Assembly: GCA_013397435.1 (NCBI GenBank)
Contig: VZRG01002374.1
Location: 39,608-103,607, forward strand
Reading direction: 5' to 3'
Length of the DNA stretch: 64,000 nucleotides
Source: Erythrocercus mccallii
Taxonomy: Eukaryota > Chordata > Aves > Passeriformes > Dicruridae
A program made the translations under genes and the position numbers. Below, in pieces: positions 52,901 through 61,655 of this stretch. Position 1 is the first letter of the stretch, and each line of letters starts with the position of its first letter. Below the pieces are notes generated by a model. That model did no database searches. It was not told the origin of the DNA and worked only from the letters and a program-made list of their open reading frames with translations.

Positions 52901-55900
52901 ACCACTCATCTCAGTGTTTAACCAAATTATTTGAATTAAAAGGGCAGCCTCTACTGAAAGGTGCCACATCTGCCTTCAGGCTTTTATTTGAGCTCTTACA
53001 CAGGAAAGTACTTTATGTGCATGACTGGGTATCTTCTGTCTGCACAGCAATCTCATCCTTAAAATGAGTCTGATGTTTAGATTTTAATAAGAGAAGAAAT
53101 TCTAACTTATTGTGAAATTCTCTGGCTTGGTTTAAATGCTGGTTTTTAGAGCAGGATTTCTGGGGTGATTGATCTGGTGTTTTTCTCCTGGAGAGGCTTT
53201 GTAAACAGTCCAAAAAATTTTTCTCTATTTGAATATACTTAACTCAATAAGAACAATGCAGCTTTGTGTTTTTACATCTGCTGGCTGTATATTAAATACC
53301 AATGTGGAGAGGGGTGGGTGCTAGCTTACACTTGCATCATCTTTTCTCATTCACTTTACGTGACCTGAATTTTGTTTGAACAATACACAGAACTGCATAA
53401 AGATACGAAATCAGTTATTTGCCAAACATGGATGCTGAGAGCTTTGTCCAAACACTACGATTCCTTAGGCTGCATGTTGCATTTGCAGGCAAAAGCTGTG
53501 CTTGGTTGGTATTAGTAACTTCCCAACATTTTCACAAATTTAGCTGGCAATCAAATCAAAAGCATTTTAAACACTTCTCAAAAGCAGAAGACTGCTGAAA
53601 TCTGGGCTGCCCTGTTTGCCTGAAACTGCATGCTACTTAAATAACAGCATGGATATGTGGAGGAAGTGTAGTATGAGTTGATTTATAATCTCCTCAGTGA
53701 TTGAATTAAGGTGTTGTGCAATGACAAGTCTAAGTTTTCCCTCTTTTGTGAATAAGAGAAGTGAAGAGCTTTAATCAAAAGCTTCAGAAAATCTTTTGAG
53801 CATGAAAACAGTATTTCAGTGCTGCTGCCTCTTGTCTTGCAGGTGTTTTTGGAGGTTGCAAAACACCTTTCAGGAGCCAAACACATCAGTTTTACACCCA
53901 CTGCAGAGCCCTGCAATGTCCTGCAAGTCTTTTATTTAAAAAAGTAATATTTAAAGGACATCTCAGCCTTCTGCAGGGCTTGCTTATTAATAGGAGGTTG
54001 GATGAAGAAACTTTGCTGCATAGTTGCCTCCAAATAATTGTCCTATTGAAGAATGGAGGATAGGGAGATGAGAGTTTATTCCTGATTTTTACAGTGATGT
54101 TGGAAATAATTGGAGAATTACTGGAGCTCTGTTGCTGCAAACTGCTGGTGTACTTTTGTGGACCCAAACAAAAAGTAGGGTCAAGAAATTCAGAAGTTTT
54201 GCTTTAAATTGTCTTCTCTGCCTTTGGTTTAAAAGAAACTGTATACACACATTGGAGTGGACAGCTTGAAAGGAGCTCGGAGAGTTGAATTCATCCAGAA
54301 TCTCAATTGAAAAGAATTTAGAATGGAGCAGGAATTAAAGAGCTTGTACTTGTAGTAAAGAACTAGTAATAAAATACTTGCCAGAAGCTGCTTAGAAACA
54401 GGCTTAGCCATGTCCTAGGAACAAGGGGCTTAGAAGAACCATGCTTTTGCTCTTCTAGTGCCTAAATGATGGGAAGGACTTCAGATTCTTAGGTCCTAAT
54501 GTGGTTTTTATATAGAAAACTATGCTCAAGTTTCAGTGTTTTGTCTGGAATTCACAGGGAAATGGATAAGGTGTCAGCTGAAGAAAGCACAGGAAGGAAG
54601 GAAGGTGGAGCTGTTGTTTTGCAGAAAGCTTCCATTGAGCAAATTTGGGTCATATCTTAAACCTGTGTTGGATTGTAAGTGCTGTGCAAGTAATTTAAAT
54701 TCTATGCCTTCTGTCTGAGTTTCATCAAACTGGACAGCATCTATCCTCACTTCCAGGAGTTTCTTCACAGAGATTGTCCTTGACTTTCCTGTGATCCATA
54801 TCAGTATTTCCTGTGGAAGTGTTTCCTCACTTGAGTCCCATTCTTGTTCCCATCTTTGAGCTGTGTGTTGTTTCTGGTGTCTCAGAGTTGCCAGCAGTTC
54901 ACAAGTTGTCCTGTCAGGTTAAAAGGGCACCTTGCACTCTCTCACATCAGCACTACGTTGTTTTGTTAGTGGCAGTGGTTCCTTTTGGGCATAACTTGAA
55001 AATGTGTGAGGGACACAGGATGATGAAATAAAACCAAACTACTTTCTCGAAGGAATTGTAGGTGAAGTACGAACATTCTTAAAGACTAAGGCAGAGGCCG
55101 TGGTAATTTCATGCAGAAGTTTTCATTTGAAGGACATAAACCTGGAGACCTGCAATACCTGGAACTGTGTATGTGCAACAGCTAAAAGTGAGAGCAACTA
55201 GGTGCCAGGATTAAAATTTTGGACATAAACATGCTGATATTACAAATCAATGTTGGGAAATCAAGGTATATCCTTGTTACAATAGCTGCTGTACCAATGT
55301 TAGGTTGCAGGAGCAGCAATGCTTTTTCTTTGTAATGAATCACACCAGAATAGTGTTTGAGTTGTGCCCAGTGCTTACACTGTCACTCAAAATGTGCTTT
55401 GAATCTGGTATGATGATGCTGACATTTCAAACCCCGCAGCTTTGTTTACATGTGTGAAAACAAGAAAGTGAAAAGAGGAAAGACTGTTGGAAGTAGTGCG
55501 GATGGTTAATCTGCATTAGGTGTGGAGAGAGGTCATATTTTCTATTTTTCATTTTTCACTTAATATTGTGGTAATTATGGTAATTTAAAAAAGAAAAAGT
55601 TCTGAACTGGAGGGAGGTGAAATACTTCTTGGAACAGTAAGTGTACACTCCATGCAGTATTATGTGCAAGCAGCATATCACAGTCTGTTCAGATAATGTC
55701 AGGGTTCTGAAATTTCTGATGCTTTGAACTTTGAAGCCTGGAGTGCTCCTCTTGTTTCACTACTTTGTGCCACCTGTAAAATCACGTTTGTCAGGAGATT
55801 GAGTGTATGCCAGTAGTTTTTTAGTGTATCCACTGAAACACTAACTAGTCTGTGTAAAGGAAATACCATTTTATTTTGACATGAGCAGCAAAACTTATGA

Positions 55901-56162
55901 TACTAACCCCAAACTGTCTTTGGGACCTAACTTTGCTCTGTTAAGGAAAAAAATCCCAGATGCTTCATCTGGTGTACATTTCTGTGGACTGCTAATTTAT
56001 ACTGATGAGTGTTTTTTCTTTTCTCTTTTGTTCAGGATATACGACTCAAATCCTGAACAACCAAATATATTCCAGGTGGAGCAGCTGGAACGTCTCAAGA
56101 AAGAACTGCCAGAGTTGAAAAGCTGTGTGTGTTCCTCAGTTAGCCACTTCAAATCCCTGTGA
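28951..56162 (+). CDS. GPCPD1: GPCPD1, glycerophosphocholine phosphodiesterase (19 coding exons)
   Basis: The joined coding exons are 28951-28999, 29738-29822, 30740-30833, 37060-37135, 38921-38962, 39658-39781, 41158-41401, 42437-42599, 42691-42823, 43040-43094, 44676-44768, 45840-45917, 46761-46800, 47551-47612, 48443-48508, 49055-49191, 49931-50066, 50345-50505 and 56036-56162. They sum to 1965 bases, giving 654 residues plus TGA with no frame break. The enzyme hydrolyses sn-glycero-3-phosphocholine to choline and glycerol-3-phosphate in the cytosol. Mammalian work also links it to muscle differentiation and cell migration. Residues 1 to about 115 form a CBM20 domain, with GNWNP at 30-34 and QYRYFKGYFLEPK at 64-76. 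Residues about 318-613 form the GDPD domain, with GHRG at 325-328, EN at 343-344, EFD at 361-363, HD at 376-377 and NIEVK at 458-462. The human protein, as I recall it, is 672 residues; the difference is mostly a missing C-terminal tail. The start has G at -3 and matches the human N-terminus (MTxxQVxFxIRG). Confidence 0.97.
29738..29822 (+). CDS. GPCPD1: GPCPD1 exon 3: residues 17-45, CBM20 core
   Basis: Bounded by TTTTTTAG and GTAAGT. It encodes GEVFAICGSC followed by ALGNWNP, the conserved CBM20 segment with the carbohydrate-contacting Trp (W32 here). Frame is phase 1 in and phase 2 out. The last residues before the junction (VVLQADP) differ from human. The 738-base intron before it holds nothing recognised. 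Confidence 0.96.
30740..30833 (+). CDS. GPCPD1: GPCPD1 exon 4: residues 45-76, CBM20
   Basis: Bounded by CTCCACAG and GTATGT. It encodes IWHATVELPRGVPVQYRYFK and then GYFLEPK, the second half of the CBM20 beta-sandwich, nearly identical to human in QYRYFKGYFLEPK. It ends in phase 0. The preceding intron of about 0.9 kb shows no exon or repeat. Confidence 0.97.
30834..37059 (+). other. GPCPD1: GPCPD1 intron 4
   Basis: A 6.2-kb intron without recognised coding sequence or transposon. It contains an (AC)n run near 33638-33650 and a strongly pyrimidine-biased tract at about 36872-36957, which ends about 100 bases before exon 5. Confidence 0.8.
36872..36957 (+). repeat. Polypyrimidine tract upstream of exon 5
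   Basis: About 85 bases composed mostly of C and T, with a (CT)n core of about eight units near 36898-36913 followed by TTCT/CTTC clusters. Such CU-rich elements are the class bound by PTB-type splicing repressors. Any effect on exon 5 is inferred from position only. Confidence 0.7.
37060..37135 (+). CDS. GPCPD1: GPCPD1 exon 5: residues 77-102
   Basis: Bounded by AAATTACAG and GTATGG. It encodes TIDGPCEVIVHKWETHLQPR and SITPL, matching human TIGGPCQVIVHKWETHLQPR. It is the last strand region of the CBM20 domain. The exon is 76 bases, so skipping it would shift the frame. The following 1.8-kb intron holds nothing recognised. Confidence 0.97.
38921..38962 (+). CDS. GPCPD1: GPCPD1 exon 6: residues 102-116
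   Basis: A 42-base micro-exon bounded by TTAATTCTAG and GTAAGT, phase 1 on both sides, so it could be skipped without breaking the frame. It encodes ENEITVDDGDFGIC, aligned with human ESEIIIDDGQFGIH at the end of the CBM20 region. Confidence 0.94.
39658..39781 (+). CDS. GPCPD1: GPCPD1 exon 7: residues 116-157
   Basis: Bounded by TTTTGATAG and GTAAGA. It encodes NGVKTVDAGWLTCQTEIRLR, LHYSEKPPVLIS and a lysine-rich stretch KKKFKTSRF. This is the linker region after CBM20, highly similar to human (GWLTCQTEIRLRLHYSEKPP). Confidence 0.97.
39958..40012 (+). mobile_element. Short CR1 tail in intron 7
   Basis: GATGATCTTTAAGATCCCTT at 39972 followed by CCAAACCATTCCATGAATC is the terminal segment of avian CR1 in sense orientation. 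It is a very 5'-truncated copy of about 55 bases, inside the GPCPD1 intron between exons 7 and 8. Confidence 0.85.
41158..41401 (+). CDS. GPCPD1: GPCPD1 exon 8: residues 157-238
   Basis: The largest coding exon (244 bases), bounded by TGGGTAG and GTATGT. It encodes VKLTLEGLEKDDDEE, a variable segment EVQEKTSPTVPQKM, then KCRHSQPDCGYALQPDRW and TMEPDNLELIFDFFE. It joins the two domains. The acid-rich part is a few residues longer than human around DDDEEVQEKTSPT. It ends in phase 0. Confidence 0.97.
42437..42599 (+). CDS. GPCPD1: GPCPD1 exon 9: residues 239-293
   Basis: Bounded by TTTTTAG and GTACAG. It encodes EDLGEKVVQDDVLPGHVGSA, CLLSSTIAELGKSAGVLTL and MSRNPRRTIGKVR, matching human closely. 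It lies just before the catalytic domain. The intron that follows is only 91 bases, the shortest in the gene. Confidence 0.97.
42691..42823 (+). CDS. GPCPD1: GPCPD1 exon 10: residues 293-337, GDPD start
   Basis: Bounded by TTTCTTGCAG and GTAAGT. It encodes VDYIIIKPIQGYTCDMQ and, from residue 323, DVGHRGAGNSTTTA. H326 and R327 are the first catalytic/metal-site motif of glycerophosphodiester phosphodiesterases. The phase 2 exit gives K337 where human has Gln. Confidence 0.97.
43040..43094 (+). CDS. GPCPD1: GPCPD1 exon 11: residues 337-355
   Basis: Bounded by TTGTTTCAG and GTATGT. It encodes LAKVQENTIASLRSAASH. E343-N344 is the conserved PEN-like motif of the family, with the Pro position occupied by Gln. 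Introns on both sides have consensus ends; the upstream one is 216 bases. Confidence 0.97.
44676..44768 (+). CDS. GPCPD1: GPCPD1 exon 12: residues 356-386
   Basis: Bounded by TTTCTGTAG and GTAAAG, phase 0 at both ends. It encodes GAAYVEFDVHLSKDHVPIVY and HDLTCCMAMKK. E361 and D363 are metal-ligand positions, and H376 is the second histidine of the GDPD active site. All are present, so the enzyme is expected to be active. Confidence 0.98.
45840..45917 (+). CDS. GPCPD1: GPCPD1 exon 13: residues 387-412
   Basis: Bounded by TCTTCAAAG and GTATGT, phase 0 at both ends. It encodes KLDTEPLELFEIAVKELTFD and QLQLLK, matching human KFDADPVELFEIPVKELTFD. The acceptor has a weaker pyrimidine tract than its neighbours. 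Confidence 0.96.
46761..46800 (+). CDS. GPCPD1: GPCPD1 exon 14: residues 413-426
   Basis: A 40-base micro-exon bounded by TGCTCTTCAG and GTATGT. It encodes LAHVTALKVKDHN and the first base of A426. Human has LTHVTALKSKDRK at the same place. Skipping it would shift the frame. Confidence 0.95.
47551..47612 (+). CDS. GPCPD1: GPCPD1 exon 15: residues 426-446
   Basis: Bounded by TTCCTTCCAG and GTAAGT. It encodes ASFKEEESSAFETQPFPSLQ and R446. The first half is an acidic, poorly conserved insert within the GDPD barrel; QPFPSL is conserved with human. Confidence 0.95.
48443..48508 (+). CDS. GPCPD1: GPCPD1 exon 16: residues 447-468
   Basis: Bounded by TTTTTTCAG and GTAAGT, phase 0 at both ends. It encodes VLESVPKDVGFNIEVKW and ISQQR. 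E460 in NIEVK is the conserved acidic active-site residue of the barrel. Confidence 0.97.
49055..49191 (+). CDS. GPCPD1: GPCPD1 exon 17: residues 469-514
   Basis: Bounded by TTTTCTAG and GTAAGT. It encodes DGQWDGNLSTYFDMNIFLDI, ILKTVLMNAGGRR and IVFSSFHADICTM. It matches human strongly; IVFSSF is a core barrel strand. Confidence 0.97.
49931..50066 (+). CDS. GPCPD1: GPCPD1 exon 18: residues 514-559
   Basis: Bounded by TCCTGCCAG and GTAAGC. It encodes IRHKQNKYPVLFLTQGESQL, YPELMDLRCRTTPIAI and NFAQFENLL. It contributes the C-terminal half of the barrel and ends in phase 0. Confidence 0.97.
50345..50505 (+). CDS. GPCPD1: GPCPD1 exon 19: residues 560-613
   Basis: Bounded by TATTTCAG and GTACAT. 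It encodes GINVNSEDLLRNPAFIKRAI, SKSLVIFSWGDDVNDPDNRK and LREYGVHGLIYD. SWGDD and GLIYDR are the final conserved GDPD motifs. Reading into the intron would add YIVVAF and then stop, a possible alternative end if the intron were retained. Confidence 0.97.
50506..56035 (+). other. GPCPD1: GPCPD1 intron 19
   Basis: A 5.5-kb intron before the last exon. It contains a (GA)n run at about 52122-52139 and an A-run at about 52628-52650. I saw no extra coding exon and no recognised transposon. Confidence 0.8.
56036..56162 (+). CDS. GPCPD1: GPCPD1 exon 20: residues 613-654 and stop
   Basis: The acceptor is TTTTGTTCAG. The exon encodes IYDSNPEQPNIFQVEQLERL, KKELPELKSC and VCSSVSHFKSL, then TGA at 56160-56162. 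Human continues about 20 residues beyond the equivalent of SHF. The sequence after this TGA reaches another stop within four codons in frame, so the tail is absent here rather than hidden by a single mutation. Confidence 0.95.
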
Positions 56163-57074
56163 ATGCCATCATAGTCAGCTGGAAGAGAAAGCTGTAGATA
56201 ACTTGAAGAGTGTTGAGATGCAAAAGGACTAATTTTAGGCAGAATGCTGTTTTGTACGTATAGAATTTTCACCATTGGAATAGTTCTGTCTATGCTTTCA
56301 GGTTGGTTTGTTTTAATTTTAAGTCTTCAAATAGCAATAACTGTGTTCCTCCTTCCTAACAGTTCTTAGTAAAATTTCAAACATCGTCAAAATATTCAGC
56401 CAGTTATTGTTCCAATTTAAATATACAGTTTTAACTTTTTCCTCAAATCTCAAATCTTGTAAAAGAAAATTATCCCTAGGGCTTTTTTAAAAAAAAAAAC
56501 ACAAAAATTAATTAAACAGTCTCAGTAGTGAAAGCTCAGAAACTAAATTGTAGAGAAATTACAATGATCTGATATTGAATATGCTGAAATTTTATTTTGA
56601 TTTTACTTACAGGCTGACAAGCTGTAGCATTTATCTGACAGCAGGAAATTAAGAGAGTGATTTTAAGATACATATAAATAGACCTGGCCTATAAAAAGAT
56701 ATGATCAAATTGGTACCTCATGTATTTGTATTTGCACTGGTAGATCCTCCTGTACAAAGCTTCGTGCCATTTTAAAATGTTTATTATTTTTTTTAGCAAA
56801 CTGCAGCTCATTTTTCCCCACTTCATTGGACATTCAGGCTGCTGCCTTTGTTTCCTCAGCTCTCAGTTCAGTGGTACGGTGCCCGTGCACAGCAATCAGG
56901 GGGAACCACGAGCACAGGCTTTTCTTTAATCGCACACAAGCCTGCTAACTTTTAAAAATGTTGCTAATAATGTTAACATTACAGAATTACAGTAACATCT
57001 TCAGTGGTGGAGAATCTTCTTACACAGTAACCTTAATGAACAGAGTAGGTACCCTGCACAAACTCTACAAAATG

Positions 57075-57164
57075 CATGCTTTATCTATTAAGCATGAAAT
57101 CTAGGTGTTTGCCGAGGTCCTTGCATCTTTATGGTGCTAGTTATGTGTGAAAGGTGCAAGGACC
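57075..57164 (+). other. Two adjacent 3' UTR hairpins
   Basis: The first hairpin pairs CATGCTT at 57075-57081 with AAGCATG at 57090-57096 around an 8-base loop. The second pairs 57116-57130 (GGTCCTTGCATCTTT) with 57150-57164 (AAAGGTGCAAGGACC). In RNA this is 15 consecutive pairs with one G-U wobble and a 19-base loop. The stem is stable enough to be unlikely by chance at any given site. Its role is unknown. Confidence 0.7.
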
Positions 57165-57614
57165 AACTCAACGACTTAATCTCCTTTGCCTGAGACACCA
57201 CGAGCCTGTTATTCACAAACATTTGCAGAAGAGGCTATACCATATGTGGTTTGTCTTACTTACATAATGCGAGCTACTGGCTTTTGTATTTTGCAAGATT
57301 TTTGGCTTTTACCATGGAGCAAGAATCACAGATGAATTCAGATAATCAGTATTCTGTTGGCTGGTATCTATCCTCTGTAATTTATTACAAAGTCATAGTT
57401 TAGAGTTCTTAATAGATAAGTATGCATGTCCCTTCTCCTCCTGATGTTGCAGGTCATGCCAACACAACAGCTGTAACTTTCTACTGAAGTGTTAATGTAT
57501 CATAAGAATGGAAAATATTTATTTTTTTCTCTTGTAAATTGACAATGAAAACAATAGTATGTACTATATTCTTTATATTCAGTCATTGCTACATATAGAA
57601 CTGATTGTACAAAG

Positions 57615-57620
57615 AGTAAA
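57615..57620 (+). terminator. GPCPD1: Probable GPCPD1 polyadenylation signal (AGTAAA)
   Basis: AGTAAA is a common variant hexamer. A TGTAC lies just upstream and a GT-rich stretch follows after about 20-60 bases, the usual layout of a vertebrate cleavage site. ATTAAA at 56511 and AATAAA at 58238 are alternatives. Confidence 0.5.
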
Positions 57621-58237
57621 GCCATTGCAAATAAGTGCTTGAGTCTGCACTGTTGAGCAGTTTGAAACAGCTTGTTTTGACTTGTGCATTTTAGTATTTA
57701 AACTTTGTTTGTCCTGCACAAACAGCACAACAGTGATTAGGTATCTGGAAGCCTTCTTTTATTAAAAAAAAAACCCAAACAAAAGCGCAAAACAACCCTA
57801 AACAAAACTGCAAGTTGTGTGAGCTGTGTTTTTGAGAAGGGGAGGGGGCACTGAACCAGAATCTTGGCATCAGGAACTTGTGGCTGTTACTTGATACATT
57901 CCTCATCCACGTGATAAATTCCTATCCTTCCTTTTCTTAATTTTTTTTTCCTCGTTTGTGTACCCTGTGGGATCCTCTTGACATGTCTTGAGGGCTTTGC
58001 CAACTGCCTCTCAGCTCCTAGCAGAGTTTGTGTCAGTGCTTGTGAAAGCTGGGGCAGCACACCCACAGAGATGCTGAGTGTGACACCTGTTCTGTGCAAA
58101 GGGAGTTGAAAAGCTGTGCTGTGGGAAGCACCCTCAGAATAATCCCTGTCAGGAGGGCTTAGGCACCCTTAAAATCTTATTTCCCAGCCTTCAGTGCTCA
58201 GGGAATAGCACTTGCCTGTTCTGTTTGTGGAGGTGGA

Positions 58238-58243
58238 AATAAA
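58238..58243 (+). terminator. Alternative distal AATAAA
   Basis: This is the first canonical AATAAA on the + strand that I noticed after the stop codon, about 2.1 kb downstream of it. It could serve a longer 3' UTR isoform. Downstream sequence is only moderately GT-rich (GTGTTGGTGTCGGTGTTTCC near 58282). Confidence 0.35.
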
Positions 58244-59200
58244 TCCACCCACGGTGATGATTTTACAGGACAGTTCTGAGCAGTGTTGGTGTCGGTGTTT
58301 CCTTGCTGCCTCCCTAAGTTGTGTCAGCAACTTCCTCTGAACTGAGGAGCTTCAACAGCTCTGCTGCTGTGCCAGTTCTCGGAGCTGAGCTCCCAGCTGC
58401 TGTGCCACAGGCACTGGCATTGCAGATGGGACAGGGGGAAGCAAAGAGCAGGGATTTGGGATCTGCCAGGGGAAACTGCCACCTCCTGTTTTGCAGTGCT
58501 TGTTGGAGACCAGCATGGGCAAGGGCAGGGATGGCTTTGCTCCAGCCAAGGGACACCTACAGAGTTTTAATCCAGACTTGTGTGAGCTGCAGTAGGGGAG
58601 ACAGAATTTCTCTCTTGATTTTTGGAACATTTCCTTTTGGCTCACCCAAAGACTGGGCCCTACATCTATAGTATTTATTGGTTGCTGAATGACACTGACT
58701 GTGTGAGTATGGACTGCTCCTGGTGCAGCAGCCAGCCAACAGCACAGCAGCTCTGCTGCCCTGGAAGATATCTGGGATGGACAGAACTCACATGTACTAA
58801 ATGAACTCTACAGGCACCCATTGGCTATGGAAATGATGCCTGTCCTTGTGTATATTTATATATCCATGTGTGTATGGAGCTGGGCATGACAGAGCTGGTG
58901 TGTGGCACTTTCCTCCTAGGAAGTTTGGGTGCTACCTCCAAAATTTCTCCATATAACTGGGCCTTCCACGTATTTTCAGTCACATAGATCTTGTACCTGA
59001 ATTGTAAACATGCAGCAAAAGTCTTGGTCACAACAGCTGCCGGCTGAGGGAACTCTTGCTGGCTCCACATTTGTCTAACACCCCTGGAATTACACCCCAC
59101 ATCCTGGAGCTGAGCACTTTCCTTCTCAGCTGCATCCATCATCAATCTCTCAGAGCCCAGCTTCAAAGCTTTAAACAGCCAATGTTCTTAGAAAAAAAAG

Positions 59201-59480
59201 CCAGCTCTGGCCTTCCCCTTCCTCTTCCAACCTGTAAACTGCAGGCCGTGCAGGTCTTAGCTTTTTCTTTTCAGTGTGTGTGCCCTCAGATTCTCTCACA
59301 GAATCTCTGTCCAAACCTAAAAACCTCCAGCAGCTGCTCCCACAGAGAAGGTCCTGGAAGAAAGAGCCAGTGCTGGACTATGCCTTTCTTTTGTAACCTA
59401 TAAACTGCACTGAGTGATTCCCTGTTCCTTCCTCAGCACCCAAACCTGAAGCCCTCTACCAACTGCTCCCACTAAAGGTG
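59201..59480. repeat. Diverged tandem duplication, two units
   Basis: Unit 1 starts CCAGCTCTGG at 59201 and unit 2 CCAGTGCTGG at 59367. AACCTGTAAACTGCA at 59229 corresponds to AACCTATAAACTGCA at 59395, the same 166-base offset. CCAAACCT followed by CTGCTCCCAC at 59334 corresponds to CCAAACCT followed by CTGCTCCCAC at 59463, an offset of 129. Unit 2 has therefore lost, or unit 1 gained, about 37 bases between the landmarks. A weaker third copy may follow to about 59655. Confidence 0.55.
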
Positions 59481-60916
59481 CCAGGACAAAAAAAAAGATG
59501 TTGGCTTTTACCTCCCCCCTGTCATCATTCAGAACTGCACCCTATATCCCTGTGTACTTGCTAGACAATTAAATGTGCTACCACACTGCCTCAGAAACCC
59601 AAAAAGCAGATTTGAAGTCTAAAGTGTCTGCTGTGTGCCAGGACAAAAAGAAATAAGTTTATTTTGCAAGGCACGCAGCTCTCCCCAGTGTTCCTGGTGC
59701 AGATAAGAGGCTCCCCAGGGGAGTTAAAGGCCAGCACCTGCTTTCTTTCATGCTCCTGTGTGGGAGCAATCCACTCCCAGGAGCCCTGCACCAAAATTTG
59801 GATGCTGCCTCCAGTGTTGAATACATCCACCAGGGACTGCTCTAACACAGAAGTTCTCTCCAAAGAGCTGTTGCTGGTTTGTACCTCCCTGGGGCAGCAT
59901 CTGCTGCGCCACCACCCGTGGGGTGAGGTGCTTTCCTTGGCAAACAGAGACATCCTCATCCTCTTTCTGGACCTCACCTCCTGTGGTTGCATACCAGCTC
60001 CAAAACTCTGTCCAGGGATCTCTTTCAGAGAAACTTTTCCAGAATAGAAAGCTCTTAGTGGTTTATACCTGCCTAGACTCTGCATTTAAGTGAGAAAAGG
60101 CCTCCAGAAAAAAAAGATGGCGTTATCTACTAACGTGTTTTTGCGTCAATAGACTGGAAATAATAGAGCTCAAGGTCCAGCCCATCCCTTCACTGCCTCA
60201 CCAGCACTGTGGTTCTGTGCTTGTTCTGCCACGTAACCCTGCCCCTCACTTCATCTGCTTTTTGAAAGCATTTGCCCAATTTTTCTGGTGTTGCAGCCTC
60301 CTCCACTCATCTGTCTCACGGCTTTCTCCAAGGGACACTTTTTTCCAATCTTGCTTTCTCAAGGAAGGTCCTTTCTTTGCACTTTTTGGCCTCGGCTTCT
60401 GGAGTTCTGTGGTTTTTGCTGTGTGCCCAAGTGTGTTAACACGGAGTAAATATTCCATATGAAGAAGAAGGGGAATTACTTGTTCCCATGGGCTACAGAC
60501 AAAAAGGAAAAACTAAAGTGAAACTGCTTGGGAAGTCTGATCTTTTTCGGTCATTTGTGTTCCCTTGGCATTTCCAATCTCCTCCTGAGATGCTGGAGGT
60601 GGTTTGCCCTGCAGTTCGGTTGCCCTCATCCCTGAGTGTCTGTGGGCACTGTCACATCCTGCTGTGCTGTGACCACCTCAGGTGTGCTGGCTCACTGTGC
60701 AAAGGCAAGGGGACGCCAGGCTGTGCAGCTGGGTGGGCTCAGGTGTCCCCTGCTGCCCTCAGCTGTCAGCCCCGGTGCCACCGGGCTCAGGGGACAGCCG
60801 GGGCTGTGCTGCCACCGCCCCGGGGCTGCCCCTGCATCTCCGAACGCCTCCCATGTGACTCCAGGTCACAGGGTTTGGCCACACCTGTGCCACTCACAGC
60901 TGTCTTCGTCTGTCAG

Positions 60917-61023
60917 CAGGAAGCAGGCAGGAAAGAAAGCAGAGCAGGAAGGGCAGAAAAGGAGGAAGAAGCGAGAGCAGGAAGGGGAGGAAAGGTGGAA
61001 GAGAGAGAGGGAGAGGTGAGGAG
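60917..61023 (+). repeat. Purine-rich tract
   Basis: About 105 bases of almost pure A and G on the + strand (AGGAAG, GGAGGAA and GAGAGAGAGG clusters), with few pyrimidine interruptions. It is low complexity and gives a spurious Glu/Arg/Gly-rich frame. Confidence 0.8.
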
Positions 61024-61404
61024 GCTGCATTCAGCAGTGAGGAGCAGAGTAGCCCAGAATCGCCGTGCCAGAGGTTTCCAATGTCCTCCTCAACTTCCAG
61101 CAGCACTTTGCCCAGCGGCCTGGCCGTCCTGACCACCTTCCCAGATGTGCTCTTCATCCCTGAAATCGTGAGTGCTGACTTTTCCCTTGGGGAGGGCGGT
61201 GGTTGCAGGCTGGGCACCCAGCACAGGTTGTGCTGCAGGTGGCCGGGGGGTGACACTTGTCCCCAAACACATGGCTCAGGAGCCACGCCAGCTCCCTGAG
61301 CCACGAGGGGCTGGGGGCAGCTCACCCTCGGAGAAAAGCGCATGAGGGCGGGAGGTTCTGAAGCTCTCCTTAGCCTGCAGTGGGATTTTTGGGGTGCCCT
61401 TGGA

Positions 61405-61655
61405 GAACACGGTAATTTCCTGTGGAAAAACCCGGCGGGGGTGCCGGTGGGTTTGAAGGAGGTTCCCGAATGGAGCCGGTGAGTTAGCAGGGAGGTGATT
61501 TGAGTGGACAGCACCGGCAGGGGATGAGCTGCTGGCCTGCAGCAGGGGATCAGGGCCGGCTGAGGGGATGGTTTGCGGCAGCAGAGCCCAGGCTGTGCCG
61601 CTCCATCGCCGCATTCCCCAGCCGCAGGTGCGCAGCTGCCGCACCGGGGCGTGGG
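61405..61655. promoter_or_regulatory. Small CpG-rich patch
   Basis: Roughly 16 CpG dinucleotides fall in 250 bases, well above the surrounding intergenic DNA. No clear core-promoter motif was identified. It could be a minor promoter, an enhancer or a relic of GC-biased conversion. Confidence 0.35.

Larger units (their letters stand above)
56163..57640 (+). other. GPCPD1: GPCPD1 3' untranslated region
   Basis: AU-rich, non-coding and continuous with the last exon. It contains ATTAAA at 56511-56516, two adjacent hairpins at 57075-57096 and 57116-57164, ATATTTATTTTTTT near 57515, and AGTAAA at 57615-57620 preceded by TGTAC at 57606 and followed by GT-rich sequence. Cleavage near 57,635 is the best guess. 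A longer form could use AATAAA at 58238-58243. Confidence 0.65.

Noticed and set aside
57116..57164. microRNA precursor or SECIS element
   Set aside because: The stem is only 15 pairs, too short for a typical pre-miRNA, and the SECIS core (ATGA opposite GA with an AA loop) is absent.
60488..61514. 214-codon + frame and 206-codon - frame
   Set aside because: They overlap on opposite strands, cross a purine tract and a GC-rich patch, and show no recognisable domain, splice structure or conserved motif.
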